The notes beneath the pieces are model-generated. The model was given only the letters and a program-made list of their open reading frames with translations. It had not been told where the DNA came from and searched no databases. The translations under genes and the position numbers were made by a program. 47,004 bases of DNA. Source: a virus. Where the stretch lies: positions 1 through 47,004 of the IMG/VR virus record IMGVR_UViG_3300009550_000023; one strand, given 5' to 3'. How positions within the stretch are numbered: the first letter of the stretch is position 1; every line of letters starts with the position of its first letter. Below are positions 12,878-21,451 of the stretch, piece by piece.

Positions 12878-13953
12878 AGTGATAATCCTGATAATGTTTT
12901 TTCATCAACATCCTTTTTAACTCCTCCAACAACATAAGAACTTATCTCAGTTTCTTGAGGAGCAACCTGTACGTTTCCTCCAGATATCCACTTTTCCGTC
13001 CAAGGCAGTGGATTAATCTGAGGAACTGTGTATGGACATTGTAAACCAACGGCTCTCATTCTTTTACATCCTATCCATTCAACATATTGTTTTAATATAT
13101 TTTCATTTAGTCCAATCATTGAACCATTTGCAAATAGATATTCTGCCCATTGTTTCTCTTGTTCAATTACATTAATATATAATTCAGTTGATTCTTTTTC
13201 TGTTTCTTTTGCAATCTTTGCAAAATCTTTATCTTCTTTTTTTAATAATTTTAACATAGTTGTTGTACTTGCTAAATGAACATTCTCATCTCTTGCAATA
13301 AATTTAATTATCTTAGCATTACCTTCCATTTTTTTAAGCTCAGCAAATGCCCAACTGCAGGCGAAGGATACGTAAAAACGAATTCCTTCAAGGGCATTCG
13401 CTGATTGCATGCACATCCATAAAGATTTTTTATGGTTATATTTACTGGTAGGTCCATTATTATCAGTTATTAAATCATCATAATACTTTGCAATATCTTC
13501 TCCACATTCCATAATCTCTTTTACATTGAGCATAGTATCAAAGACATCTGAAGGATTAGGATAAATATTCCTAATGATATGAGTATATGAACGGCTGTGA
13601 ATTGTTTCAAAAAACGACCAGGTTTCAACCCAGTTCTCAATCTCGGGTAGCGAACATATAGGAAGGAAAGCAAGGTTCGGGGCCCGACCTTGAACAGAGT
13701 CCAAAAGTATTTGCCTTTTGAGATTAGATGTGAATATATGTTGTTCGTGTTTCGATAGTTCATGGAAATCCTTTTTATCTTTTGATACATCTACTTCTTC
13801 CGGTCTCCAGAAAAATCCTAGTTGTTTGTCAGTAATTTTATCTATTTGTGGATATTTTAATTGGTCATATCTTGCTACATCTACACCTTCATCAAAAAAC
13901 ATATTTTTGGCTAAGTGTGATTTTTTATTTTTTTTCAATATTGTCACGTTCAA
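12874..13953 (-). CDS. nrdB: Class Ia ribonucleotide reductase small subunit NrdB
   Basis: NrdB holds the diiron-tyrosyl radical for ribonucleotide reduction. All key motifs match E. coli NrdB: LLDSVQGRAPN (Asp84), FFETIHSRSYTHIIRNI (Glu115, His118, radical Tyr122), ANALEGIRFYVSFA (Glu204) and ARDENVHLAST (Glu238, His241). Length is 359 aa (E. coli: 376). The nrdA gene lies directly upstream with a small gene in between, and the next gene starts inside its stop. It is the aerobic class, so the host lives with oxygen. Confidence 0.95.
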   Translation of the reverse strand: MNVTILKKNKKSHLAKNMFFDEGVDVARYDQLKYPQIDKITDKQLGFFWRPEEVDVSKDKKDFHELSKHEQHIFTSNLKRQILLDSVQGRAPNLAFLPICSLPEIENWVETWSFFETIHSRSYTHIIRNIYPNPSDVFDTMLNVKEIMECGEDIAKYYDDLITDNNGPTSKYNHKKSLWMCMQSANALEGIRFYVSFACSWAFAELKKMEGNAKIIKFIARDENVHLASTTTMLKLLKKEDKDFAKIAKETEKESTELYINVIEQEKQWAEYLFANGSMIGLNENILKQYVEWIGCKRMRAVGLQCPYTVPQINPLPWTEKWISGGNVQVAPQETEISSYVVGGVKKDVDEKTLSGLSL

Positions 13954-14059
13954 ATTCCTTTAATTTTTTGAGTTCTCTATTTACTATTTTTTCTAAATCT
14001 TCAACGTCTGGGAGCATGTCCCAATCTTCAGATGACACAGGCTTCGCAGTCTTCGTCAT
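13925..14059 (-). CDS. Small gene between nrdA and nrdB
   Basis: An open frame overlaps the end of nrdA and the start of nrdB. With the ATG at 14057-14059 the product is 44 aa; a GTG at 14036-14038 would give 37 aa (SSEDWDMLPDVEDLEKIV core). The acidic-then-basic helix (VNRELKKLKEFERDN) looks like a real small protein. A regulatory or linker role with the reductase is possible; the start is uncertain. Confidence 0.5.
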   Translation of the reverse strand: MTKTAKPVSSEDWDMLPDVEDLEKIVNRELKKLKEFERDNIEKK

Positions 14060-16319
14060 CGATTTGTGTTGATTCTTGTTGGATTTCTTCTTCATCCATT
14101 TCTCCTGCACCATCATGAGTATTAAAATAATATAATTGCTTCAATCCATATTTGTATGCTGTCACTAAATCGGTAATCATGTCCGACATAGGAATCTTAC
14201 CATCCTCATAATGTTCTGGATTATAAGATGTATTTACGGATATTCCTTGGTCGATATATTTTTGTAATATACCACATATCGCTAAATATCCTTGAGGAGA
14301 TTTTTGCTCCCATAGTAAGTCGTACTTATTTTTTAGGTGATGATAGCCAGGAACAACCTGTGCCATTACACCATCTTTACTTTGTTTGTATGATACTAAA
14401 GCTCTAGGAGGTTCAATACCATTAGTACTATTACTAATTTGAGCGGATGTTTCAGCAGGCATTAATGCCATTAAAGTCGAATTGCGTATTCCTGTTTCTA
14501 CGAGCTGCTTTCGCAAATCCTTCCAAGGTAATCGCTCACGATGCTTTGTTAAATTATTTATCGCTCTTTTATATGTATCAATCGGGAGTTTTCCACGGGC
14601 ATATTTTGTTTGATGATTTAAAGGTATTTTACCTTTTTCTTTGGCTAAATCAGCTGATGCCTTAATTAAATAATAACTCCAAGCTTCAGCATATTCATCT
14701 ACTATATCATATGCTGATTCATCATACCTTAAATCTCTTTTTGCTAAGAAATATGCGAGGTTGATGATTCCCACCCCAAGGGGGCGTCTATTAAAAGTTC
14801 CTCTTTCAGCGGCGGGTATAGGATATGATTGATAATCCAATAACTCATCAAGAGCGCGCACAGTAAGATTACAATATTTTTCAAATTCAGATGGTTCATT
14901 TATTAGTCCCCAATTAATTGCAGATAAAGTACAAAGAGATATCTCAGCATCCCTATCATCATAAGCGTCTAAAGGTTTTGTTGGTAAATCGATTTCACAA
15001 CATAAATTACTCATACGTATTGGAGCAACCTTTTCATCAAATGCACCATGTTTATTTGCATGGTCAACATTCATTAGATATATTCTACCTGTATCTTTTC
15101 TTTCGGTTAAAAACATTTGGAATACTTCCAGTGCTGGTAATTGTTTTTTACGTACAGAAGTTTTCCTTTCATACATTTCGTATAATTCTTTAAATTTATC
15201 TTGGTCTTCAAAAAAGGCTTCATATAAACCAGGTACATCGTTAGGGTCAAAGAAAGTTATATTACCTCCTTCAATTAACCTTTCATACATTAACTTATTG
15301 AATTGAAAGGCATAATCCATGTGACGAACTCTTGTTTCATCAGTTCCTTTATTGTTTTTTAATACCACTAAGTCTTCAAATTCAAAGTGCCAGACCGGTA
15401 AATATACAGTCGCGGCTCCTCCACGTACACCTCCCTGGGAACAGCTCTTTACAGCACTTTGAAAATATTTGAGGAATGGTATTAATCCTGTATGTACTAC
15501 AGAACCATCTCCAATCTTTGCACCAAGGGCCCGTATACTTCCGGCTCCAATTCCGATACCAGCCTTTTTACTGATATAACGGACAATGGAAGTTGAAGTA
15601 GCATTAATAGAATCAAGGCTATCGCCAGACTCAATAAGAACGCAGGATGAAAATTGTCTCGTAGGTGTACGTACACCCGCCATAATTGGTGTTGGCAATG
15701 AAATATAAAATTGTGATATTGCATCATAATAATCTTTAACATATTTTAATCTATCTTCTTTATAATTAGAAAAAAGAGTAGCCGCTATCATCATATACAA
15801 AACTTGTGGTGTTTCAAATATTTCTTTTGTTCTTCTATCTTGGACTAAATACTTTCCTCTAAATTGTTCCATACCAGCATAAGTAAATGTATCATCTCTC
15901 TCATGCTTAATATATGCATCCAATTCTACTAATTCATCTTCTGAATATTTTTGTAATATCTCAGAATCATAAACACCAAGTTCAATATTTGTTTCTATAA
16001 TTTGTGTTAAGGGTGGTGGTGCGTATTCGCCATAGGCTTCTTTTCTCATTTTATATGATATAAGCCTGGCTGCTACGAATTGATAGTTTGGGGTTTGTTC
16101 AGATATTAATTCTGCTGCTGATTTGATTAGCAACTCATGAATATCATATGCTGGAATTTTATCATATAGTTGAATGTTAGCTTTTAATTCTATTTCTGAC
16201 ATTGATACGCCAGTAATATCTTCGACAGCCCATTCTAAAACTTTATGAACTTTATCCAAATCAAATGGCTGCTGAGAGCCATCACGTTTAGTCACTTTTA
16301 TACTGTTAATTCCATTCAT
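14028..16319 (-). CDS. nrdA: Class Ia ribonucleotide reductase large subunit NrdA
   Basis: NrdA reduces ribonucleoside diphosphates. The N-terminal ATP-cone is present (VTKRDGSQQPFDLDKVHKVL). Active-site cysteines appear in order: SSCVLIESGDS (Cys225 equivalent), MSNLCCEIDLP (Cys439 with Asn437 and Glu441) and SLCTLSAINWG (Cys462). PAETSAQISNSTNGIEPPRA is the phosphate-binding loop, and the radical-transfer Tyr pair is in KQLYYFNTHDG. The tail ends CEACVI, the swinging Cys pair that glutaredoxin reduces. Length is 763 aa (E. coli: 761). The ATG lies 10 bases after the -10 box, so the mRNA is nearly leaderless. Confidence 0.96.
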   Translation of the reverse strand: MNGINSIKVTKRDGSQQPFDLDKVHKVLEWAVEDITGVSMSEIELKANIQLYDKIPAYDIHELLIKSAAELISEQTPNYQFVAARLISYKMRKEAYGEYAPPPLTQIIETNIELGVYDSEILQKYSEDELVELDAYIKHERDDTFTYAGMEQFRGKYLVQDRRTKEIFETPQVLYMMIAATLFSNYKEDRLKYVKDYYDAISQFYISLPTPIMAGVRTPTRQFSSCVLIESGDSLDSINATSTSIVRYISKKAGIGIGAGSIRALGAKIGDGSVVHTGLIPFLKYFQSAVKSCSQGGVRGGAATVYLPVWHFEFEDLVVLKNNKGTDETRVRHMDYAFQFNKLMYERLIEGGNITFFDPNDVPGLYEAFFEDQDKFKELYEMYERKTSVRKKQLPALEVFQMFLTERKDTGRIYLMNVDHANKHGAFDEKVAPIRMSNLCCEIDLPTKPLDAYDDRDAEISLCTLSAINWGLINEPSEFEKYCNLTVRALDELLDYQSYPIPAAERGTFNRRPLGVGIINLAYFLAKRDLRYDESAYDIVDEYAEAWSYYLIKASADLAKEKGKIPLNHQTKYARGKLPIDTYKRAINNLTKHRERLPWKDLRKQLVETGIRNSTLMALMPAETSAQISNSTNGIEPPRALVSYKQSKDGVMAQVVPGYHHLKNKYDLLWEQKSPQGYLAICGILQKYIDQGISVNTSYNPEHYEDGKIPMSDMITDLVTAYKYGLKQLYYFNTHDGAGEMDEEEIQQESTQIDDEDCEACVI

Positions 16320-16329
16320 AATATTATAT

Positions 16330-16358
16330 ATTATATCACAAATCGTACGATTTGTAAA
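16330..16358 (-). promoter_or_regulatory. Extended -10 sigma70-like promoter of the nrd operon
   Basis: Minus strand: -35 TTTACA (16353-16358), 17-base spacer ending TGA, -10 TATAAT (16330-16335). The spacer is almost filled by an 18-base palindrome. Confidence 0.85.
16338..16355. promoter_or_regulatory. 18-base perfect palindrome in the nrd promoter spacer
   Basis: ACAAATCGTACGATTTGT is a perfect inverted repeat between and touching the -35 and -10 boxes. None of the other nine promoters of this type carries it. The position is that of a repressor operator. It does not match the NrdR box I know (ACACTATATNTTGTGT-like), so the binder is unknown. Confidence 0.5.
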
Positions 16359-16375
16359 GGTTTATTTTAAATTAA

Positions 16376-16894
16376 TTAACCGCGGATATTTTCGACAGCT
16401 TCGGGTTTGGCTATTTCAATTGCAATCCCTTCACCTTTTTCACCATCAGGCATTGTGACATTTCTGTAATAGATTACGACTTCACCTAATTGTTTTATAT
16501 ATCTTTTTATTTCTTGCATATCTTCAGCCATGACTTTATAATCACCAACCGAAGTTGCTACAAATACTATCTCACCGTTATTCTGTTCTTTCATATCATC
16601 TAAAAATCTATCTAGATATGTGTAGCCTTCTGGCCAATCTGGGTTTTCTCTTTCAGATAGGTCACAGGATTTAGGTCTCTTATCATCAACCTTTTTACAT
16701 GGGTTAGCTATTCTAGCTTCTGATACAACATACCATTTAGGTGCTGTTAATTGAACCGCCCGTGGTAAGTCCGGTTGCATAATATCTATTTCTATTGGTT
16801 TAGATACTATATCTATTTTTTTACTTGGTAGTAAACTACACCCACTAATTATTAGGATTAGTGAGATTGTACAAAGCTTCTGTATCATCTTCAA
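16376..16894 (-). CDS. Lipoprotein, probable outer-membrane spanin subunit
   Basis: The N-terminus (KLCTISLILIISGCSLL) is a signal peptide with lipobox IISGC, so the mature protein is lipidated at Cys19. The start overlaps the coiled-coil inner-membrane gene by 50 bases, the usual arrangement of two-component spanins (Rz/Rz1 type), which fuse the membranes at lysis. It is longer (172 aa) than typical o-spanins and has a folded domain (YLDRFLDDM, then VFVATSVGDYKVMAEDM), so another lipoprotein role cannot be excluded. Confidence 0.65.
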   Translation of the reverse strand: MKMIQKLCTISLILIISGCSLLPSKKIDIVSKPIEIDIMQPDLPRAVQLTAPKWYVVSEARIANPCKKVDDKRPKSCDLSERENPDWPEGYTYLDRFLDDMKEQNNGEIVFVATSVGDYKVMAEDMQEIKRYIKQLGEVVIYYRNVTMPDGEKGEGIAIEIAKPEAVENIRG

Positions 16895-17222
16895 GTCCCT
16901 CCATCACTGCTTCACTTGCATTATTAAATCTATTTTCCATTAGGCCAGGCTTCTTTAGCGCAAGATTGTCTAAATTATGTCTCGAGAATATTGCTAAATA
17001 TTCAGCTTTTTCTTGTTCTATTTGAGCATTGACTCTACTCATATTCTGTAAAGCCTTGCCTTGTTTTTCGTATGATTCTCTTAAAGATTCTATAGCTTTA
17101 GTTTGTTCTTCTAAAGCTCCTTCTAATTTCATATTGTTTTGTGTAAGGGTTTGGTTCTCAGTATATAAGTACCAACTTCCTAAACCCAATACTAAAAGTA
17201 TTCCTATAAGTGCTTGTTGCAT
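16845..17222 (-). CDS. Rz-like inner-membrane spanin candidate
   Basis: The 125-residue protein has an N-terminal TM helix (ALIGILLVLGLGSWYLY) and a long coiled coil (residues about 25-75), the layout of i-spanins. RHNLDNLALKKPGLMENRFNNAS is, from memory, a conserved block in cyanophage Rz-like proteins (DLxxLAxxKPGLIExRIN). It precedes and overlaps the lipoprotein gene, supporting a spanin pair. The ATG sits in a TAATG overlap with the upstream gene. Confidence 0.75.
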   Translation of the reverse strand: MQQALIGILLVLGLGSWYLYTENQTLTQNNMKLEGALEEQTKAIESLRESYEKQGKALQNMSRVNAQIEQEKAEYLAIFSRHNLDNLALKKPGLMENRFNNASEAVMEGLEDDTEALYNLTNPNN

Positions 17223-17473
17223 TATTCGTCCTCAATCCTATATCTTAAACCATTCATACCTTTTATATGAATAGTTCTTTTATCATTTGTTCTAAATTTT
17301 AATTCCTTAAAATTTGCCTTGATTATTTTTCTTACGTGATTCCATTCTTGGTCATCTTCATTTCCCCATTGTGAATCATAGGAAACAACAATAGTATATC
17401 GTTTTTGGAATAAATTGATTAACCACCACCAAAAGGCTTTGGTGTATTTAAGTATTATTTTTAAGTGCTTCAC
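17222..17473 (-). CDS. Small conserved protein with N-terminal membrane helix
   Basis: The 83-residue protein has a hydrophobic, Trp-rich start (YTKAFWWWLINLF) and a soluble part (IVVSYDSQWGNEDDQEWNHV, then KELKFRTNDKRTIHIKG). I recall YDxQWGN-type proteins in T4-like cyanophages, without function. It is coupled to the spanin candidate by a TAATG junction. Confidence 0.65.
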   Translation of the reverse strand: MKHLKIILKYTKAFWWWLINLFQKRYTIVVSYDSQWGNEDDQEWNHVRKIIKANFKELKFRTNDKRTIHIKGMNGLRYRIEDE

Positions 17474-17681
17474 GTGCTTGTCTTCTCTTGAGGATACGTT
17501 CTACAAATTTTCTACCCTCTTTTGTTCGACCATCATATACTGATTTCTTTACTCGGTCCTTATGTTTTTTATGTTTATCTTTAGGCATCATATCTGATGG
17601 CATTGATACACCACCATGAGCTACAGCATTTGCGGCTGCATCTTCCCATTGTTGTTGATAATCTTTAAAACTTCTTCTCAT
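17448..17681 (-). CDS. Small basic protein, weak capsid-targeting-like start
   Basis: The 77-residue protein starts MRRSFKDYQQQWEDA, close to but less exact than the M..F..Y motif of the genes between 18.6 and 29.9 kb. The rest is Lys/Arg/His-rich (KDKHKKHKDRVKKSVYDGR), consistent with a DNA-associated internal protein. It overlaps both neighbours. Function unknown. Confidence 0.6.
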   Translation of the reverse strand: MRRSFKDYQQQWEDAAANAVAHGGVSMPSDMMPKDKHKKHKDRVKKSVYDGRTKEGRKFVERILKRRQAREALKNNT

Positions 17682-18262
17682 CTAGTAATATCCTGATTTG
17701 ATATATAAATCATTTGTCCTGTCGGAATATGTTTTACTTCATATATATTTATACCATTTATAACTTCATGTGGTATAAGAAAATCTTCTATTTTTATTTT
17801 AGTACGAGCCATAGCAATCATTTCTTTATTTTTATTATCTAAATGGTCGTTTATTAACATATATGTTCCAGGCATTAGTTCATCATCTCTCATAAACCAA
17901 TTACTTTCATATATATCAACTGGGTCAAATTCATATCCTAAAGCTTCTTCAATTACTTCTTTAATTTTTTTATCCGACATTCCAGTATGTTCTTTAATAA
18001 GCAACATTGCAGCTGCATAAGAACCTACAGTTGATTTACCACCTGGTACTTTTCTTATTAATCTTTTAATATTAAAAACTATTCTATGAAATATTGTATA
18101 GTTTTCTTTTTGAATTTTTGTTCTTTCTTTTGCAGGTATTAATATTGAATAGTTCTTATCTATTACACCTTGTTTAAATGCACCAGTTTTTTCAACTGGC
18201 ATAGTAAGTAAACGTAAGAATCTTACTGCGTATCCAAAATCTGCTAGTGCTGAAAATCCCAT
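17678..18262 (-). CDS. Conserved marine phage protein of unknown function
   Basis: The 194-residue protein contains LRLLTMPVEKTGAFKQGVID and TIFHRIVFNIKRLIRKVPGG; from memory, the FHRLxFNLKRxL block recurs in T4-like cyanophage and other marine phage proteins. The second half (YAAAMLLIKEHTGMSDKKI) is globular and acidic. It has no targeting-like start. It overlaps its neighbours by 4 and 1 bases. Confidence 0.65.
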   Translation of the reverse strand: MGFSALADFGYAVRFLRLLTMPVEKTGAFKQGVIDKNYSILIPAKERTKIQKENYTIFHRIVFNIKRLIRKVPGGKSTVGSYAAAMLLIKEHTGMSDKKIKEVIEEALGYEFDPVDIYESNWFMRDDELMPGTYMLINDHLDNKNKEMIAMARTKIKIEDFLIPHEVINGINIYEVKHIPTGQMIYISNQDITR

Positions 18263-18633
18263 TATAGTTTTCTTAATACCTCTACAATATATGGGTCCAT
18301 ACCCACTTCTACTTTTTCTTCTTCAGGTAAATAATGTAAGTATACTAAGAACGGTTTTATATAATGCCAATGTTCTTCGTTGATTTTAAACCACATCATT
18401 TTATTGCATGGTTTAATTCCAAAAACATTATATAGAACTATTATATGATTTAGTATAAGCCTTTCCTGTAAATCACCTGTTAGCTCATACCGTTTTAATA
18501 ATCTTTTAAGATACTTAAACCTATTTAAATCCTGTTTAAACTCTTCTACATCTAAACACTCTGGATTATTATAATAGTGTGCTGCAAAGAGTTTAAAATT
18601 TCTATGTGTCAATTCATCAAATACTTTCATCAT
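18262..18633 (-). CDS. Conserved phage protein (DUF7207-like)
   Basis: The 123-residue protein has the block RLILNHIIVLYNVFGIKPCNKMMW when read in parts (LNHIIVLYNVFG, KPCNKMMWFKI), which I recall as widespread in T4-like phages with no known role (DUF7207 type). It is rich in Tyr, His and Leu and probably all-helical. A 28-base AT-rich gap separates it from the cassette upstream. Confidence 0.65.
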   Translation of the reverse strand: MMKVFDELTHRNFKLFAAHYYNNPECLDVEEFKQDLNRFKYLKRLLKRYELTGDLQERLILNHIIVLYNVFGIKPCNKMMWFKINEEHWHYIKPFLVYLHYLPEEEKVEVGMDPYIVEVLRKL

Positions 18634-18661
18634 ATATTATATATACTCAAACAATATATGT

Positions 18662-19186
18662 TTAATATCGTATATTTGTATATTTGCCTGTTGTATCTAG
18701 AAAAAACTCGGTTGATTTGTTCAAGAATGTCACTTCCCATTTATCGTCAGAACTAATAAAACAATAATCTATTATACCTTTGTTCTTTCCTTCGATGACT
18801 TCCCATAACCAGCATGTCCAGCCTGGTTTAAATTTTTTATCTTCTTGACTTATTAAATTAAAAAAGTGATTCATCTTATCTAAAGAATTCCAATATTGTC
18901 CATATCTAAAGTCGTCAGCTTTCCAAATTGTATTATACTTCTTTTGTACATCTTTGTAATCACTACCAACGATATGTCTTTTATTAGCATTTTTCCCATA
19001 AGGAACTATTCCTACACCTAAGACCTTAACTTTTCCACCATAAACATCTTCATCTTTAATGCCATAATTTCTAGCTGAACGTCCAGCATGTATAACATTT
19101 ACTTTTAAATTAGGCTTAAGTTTTGACATAGTCACTTTACCTTCAGATAAAATTCTTTGTTCTTCTCTAAATTCAAAATAATTCAT
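18662..19186 (-). CDS. Unknown protein with capsid-targeting-like N-terminus
   Basis: The 174-residue protein starts MNYFEFREEQRILSEG: aromatic residues at positions 3, 4 and 6 and an ILSE site at 12-15 that fits the T4 gp21 cleavage rule (Ile/Leu-x-Glu). The rest (VYGGKVKVLGVGIVPYG, PGWTCWLWEVIEG) is globular and unknown. It is the last gene of a run of similar-start genes. Packaging in the capsid is inferred. Confidence 0.6.
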   Translation of the reverse strand: MNYFEFREEQRILSEGKVTMSKLKPNLKVNVIHAGRSARNYGIKDEDVYGGKVKVLGVGIVPYGKNANKRHIVGSDYKDVQKKYNTIWKADDFRYGQYWNSLDKMNHFFNLISQEDKKFKPGWTCWLWEVIEGKNKGIIDYCFISSDDKWEVTFLNKSTEFFLDTTGKYTNIRY

Positions 19187-19197
19187 TTTATTCTCCG

Positions 19198-19695
19198 TTA
19201 ATTGCTTACGATTCTTCTTCCTTTGTTAGGGTTTTCTCCGCCGTAATTTGCTTGAAAGTCTGTTCTTGGGAAGTTAGCAAATGATTTTAATTTGCCTAAC
19301 TCAATTACCATATCATCGAGATTAATATCCTTTTCTTCTTTACCACTTGGTAATTTTGGATTCTTACCAGAAAAGCCTGGATATATATTTATGCAAAAAT
19401 CTCTATCGCCTTCACCTATCTTAAATTTTTGTTTCTTAGCAATATCCGCTGGTCCATTAAGAACTTCTTCTTCTTTATATCGCATTCCTTGTTTTTTAAG
19501 ATGTTTTTCTACTATCTTTAATCCCTTTCTAATATCGTTCCAAACTTGTGGTGTATCATTATCAGGATGCATTGATTGCACATTCATTTTAAAATAACCT
19601 TCAAATCCAACGATATGATAATAATCAAATGGTGGCTTAGGTAATTTAAACTTTTCTTGTATATCTACAATCTTTTTAAATTGAAAATAATCCAT
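19198..19695 (-). CDS. Unknown protein with targeting-like N-terminus
   Basis: The 165-residue protein starts MDYFQFKKIVDIQEKF, which fits the M-x-x-F-x-F pattern but has no good Ile/Leu-x-Glu site. It contains DYYHIVGFEGYFKMNV and DFCINIYPGFSG. No family recognised. It starts at a TAATG overlap with the upstream gene. Confidence 0.6.
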   Translation of the reverse strand: MDYFQFKKIVDIQEKFKLPKPPFDYYHIVGFEGYFKMNVQSMHPDNDTPQVWNDIRKGLKIVEKHLKKQGMRYKEEEVLNGPADIAKKQKFKIGEGDRDFCINIYPGFSGKNPKLPSGKEEKDINLDDMVIELGKLKSFANFPRTDFQANYGGENPNKGRRIVSN

Positions 19696-20489
19696 TAGTC
19701 TGCCTCGTTATCGCTTTTATAATTTTTATCTACGTAATTAAAGAATTCTTTCTTCTTCTCACCATCTAATTCAGCCGGTGATTTAACTCCAAATTTCTTA
19801 AGAGCTTTATCAAAAAAAGCTTGATATTTTTTTTGCTTCTCAGATTCTTCTCTCTCAATAGCTTTTTCTTCTTTATCAGCTTCGTCATGGTTATCTTTAG
19901 CTTCGAATAACTCAGGGAATACATCTTCAATATCACCATCATCCATACCATACATCTCTGGGTCTTGTAAGAATGCTAATACATTTTTCTTTTCCCCTTT
20001 AAGGTCAGCTGTTTGGTTTGATGTAGGTTTAATATCTACTTTATATTTTCTCTTAGCGTCAGCTCTGAGTTTATTGTCGCCGATAAAATCTATATCTAGA
20101 GCAGTTTTACCTCGACCTGGTTTCTTTTTTAAGCGTTCGTTTATTACCGCCTCATCTATTTGAACTTCAACTTCTTCTTTAGCTACAGTGCCATCTGGTC
20201 TTTCACCTGATTTTTTAACACCATGTCTTTTCTTAAAGTTTAGTTCGCCTTCTTTAGAACCTGTTTGACCGGTAGGTACTTTTGGTTCTTCTACTTCTGC
20301 TACTACTATATTTAATTTGGTTTCTTGATTAGCAACTACGTATTTATTAGCTGCTTCTTTATTAGGAAAGCCTTTTACAACTTTACCGTCTTCATCAACC
20401 ACGTTAAATTTAACTGGAGCAGGTTTTCCTTCCATAACATTCTTAACAGAATTTGCTATGTCCAGAGTTATGTCGTCATTAAAATTCAT
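19695..20489 (-). CDS. Acidic phage head-associated protein candidate
   Basis: The 264-residue protein is very rich in Lys and Glu. Its N-terminal part (LDIANSVKNVMEGKPAPVKF, then DEDGKVVKGFPNKEAANKYV) and C-terminal block (YQAFFDKALKKFGVKSPAEL, then KKKEFFNYVDKNY) recur, from memory, in proteins of T4-like marine phages next to virion internal genes. The charged low-complexity middle resembles scaffold or internal core proteins. Exact role unknown. Confidence 0.6.
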   Translation of the reverse strand: MNFNDDITLDIANSVKNVMEGKPAPVKFNVVDEDGKVVKGFPNKEAANKYVVANQETKLNIVVAEVEEPKVPTGQTGSKEGELNFKKRHGVKKSGERPDGTVAKEEVEVQIDEAVINERLKKKPGRGKTALDIDFIGDNKLRADAKRKYKVDIKPTSNQTADLKGEKKNVLAFLQDPEMYGMDDGDIEDVFPELFEAKDNHDEADKEEKAIEREESEKQKKYQAFFDKALKKFGVKSPAELDGEKKKEFFNYVDKNYKSDNEAD

Positions 20490-20500
20490 TTTTATTTCTC

Positions 20501-20821
20501 CTAAAAATTAGCGTTGTGGACTATAAATTCCCACGTTATGGCTGATATTAACCCAACCACTATAACCCAAACAATTTTATTTATTAGGTTAACTGTTGAA
20601 CTGTTTTGGGTGACCATGTTCTCAACCTTGTCTATTCTATTTATAAGATTTTGTATTTGTTCAGACTGCTGTTTGCTGAATGCTGTAAGAGTATGTATCT
20701 TTTCTTCAGCTCTCGCAAGAGCTATAACTGCATCTGCTAAGTTATCTAACTTTTCTTCAATACGGTCCAACCTTTGGGCTTGTACTGTATATACTTGTTT
20801 CATTTCTCTATCGTCTGGCAT
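20501..20821 (-). CDS. Coiled-coil protein with C-terminal membrane anchor
   Basis: The 106-residue protein has a long coiled coil (RLDRIEEKLDNLADAVIALA onward) and one TM helix near the end (IVWVIVVGLISAITW). This XhlA-like or DUF7201-like layout is common in T4-like cyanophages. Possible roles include holin accessory or membrane tether; no proof. Confidence 0.65.
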   Translation of the reverse strand: MPDDREMKQVYTVQAQRLDRIEEKLDNLADAVIALARAEEKIHTLTAFSKQQSEQIQNLINRIDKVENMVTQNSSTVNLINKIVWVIVVGLISAITWEFIVHNANF

Positions 20822-21084
20822 TTTACAATCCTACATTTTAGAATATTATAACCTTTTATTAATCTATGGTATTCACCTTCCGGTATATCGAACACCATCC
20901 CCTTTTTTAAATGATAAGGCATACAATTTTCATATTGAAATTGCCATCCCTCACCTTCCAAAACTTCTATTTCTCTATCTTCCATATCACGATGCCAAAC
21001 ATATTCAGCATCATCCCGAGTCGGGTCAAACTCTCTTATATCGCCGTCTTCCCAGTACGGCTTACCAAAAGTAATTTCCACCAC
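20800..21084 (-). CDS. Cupin-like small protein
   Basis: The 94-residue protein has a single-barrel cupin-like pattern: WHRDMEDREIEVLEGEGWQF, then MPYHLKKGMVFDIPEGEYHRL, with His and Glu residues placed as in metal-binding cupins (H.......E, later H). The end KCRIVKC is a final strand. It overlaps both neighbours. Enzymatic role unknown. Confidence 0.6.
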   Translation of the reverse strand: MVEITFGKPYWEDGDIREFDPTRDDAEYVWHRDMEDREIEVLEGEGWQFQYENCMPYHLKKGMVFDIPEGEYHRLIKGYNILKCRIVKCQTIEK

Positions 21085-21451
21085 CCTTTAATCCTAATTC
21101 TTTTGCGTATTGTGGTAATCTACAGCTCCAGTATCCAGCTTTTGTTTTATCTTTCTTCATATCACAATTATGACGTGAAGCAAAATTCCTTGCTGCATCT
21201 CTATCACCGATATCTGATTTTAATCCACCCTTAACATCACCAAATTCTATTTTGATAACATTACCTGTATCTGGTTTCTTTACATATACCACATACTTTT
21301 TATCTCCACCACTACGACTTGGTTTATTTAATTCAACTTCTCTACCTTGATATTTAGCTTCAACCATAGGTTGTTCTAAAGGAACCCATGCACCTTCAAA
21401 TAATCCAAATCTTTCGTCTGAAAATTTAGCCACCGAACTCATGACCTGCAA
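21062..21451 (-). CDS. DUF5872-like internal virion protein
   Basis: The 129-residue protein contains LNKPSRSGGDKKYVVYVKKP, VIKIEFGDV, AARNFASRHNCDMKKDKT and AGYWSCRLP, the blocks of a small domain (DUF5872, from memory) found in many T4-like and related phages, usually in multi-domain virion or head-associated proteins. The two conserved Cys residues (HNCD, SCR) are present. Start is uncertain: ATG at 21451 or 21442, or GTG at 21433. Confidence 0.7.
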   Translation of the reverse strand: MQVMSSVAKFSDERFGLFEGAWVPLEQPMVEAKYQGREVELNKPSRSGGDKKYVVYVKKPDTGNVIKIEFGDVKGGLKSDIGDRDAARNFASRHNCDMKKDKTKAGYWSCRLPQYAKELGLKGGGNYFW

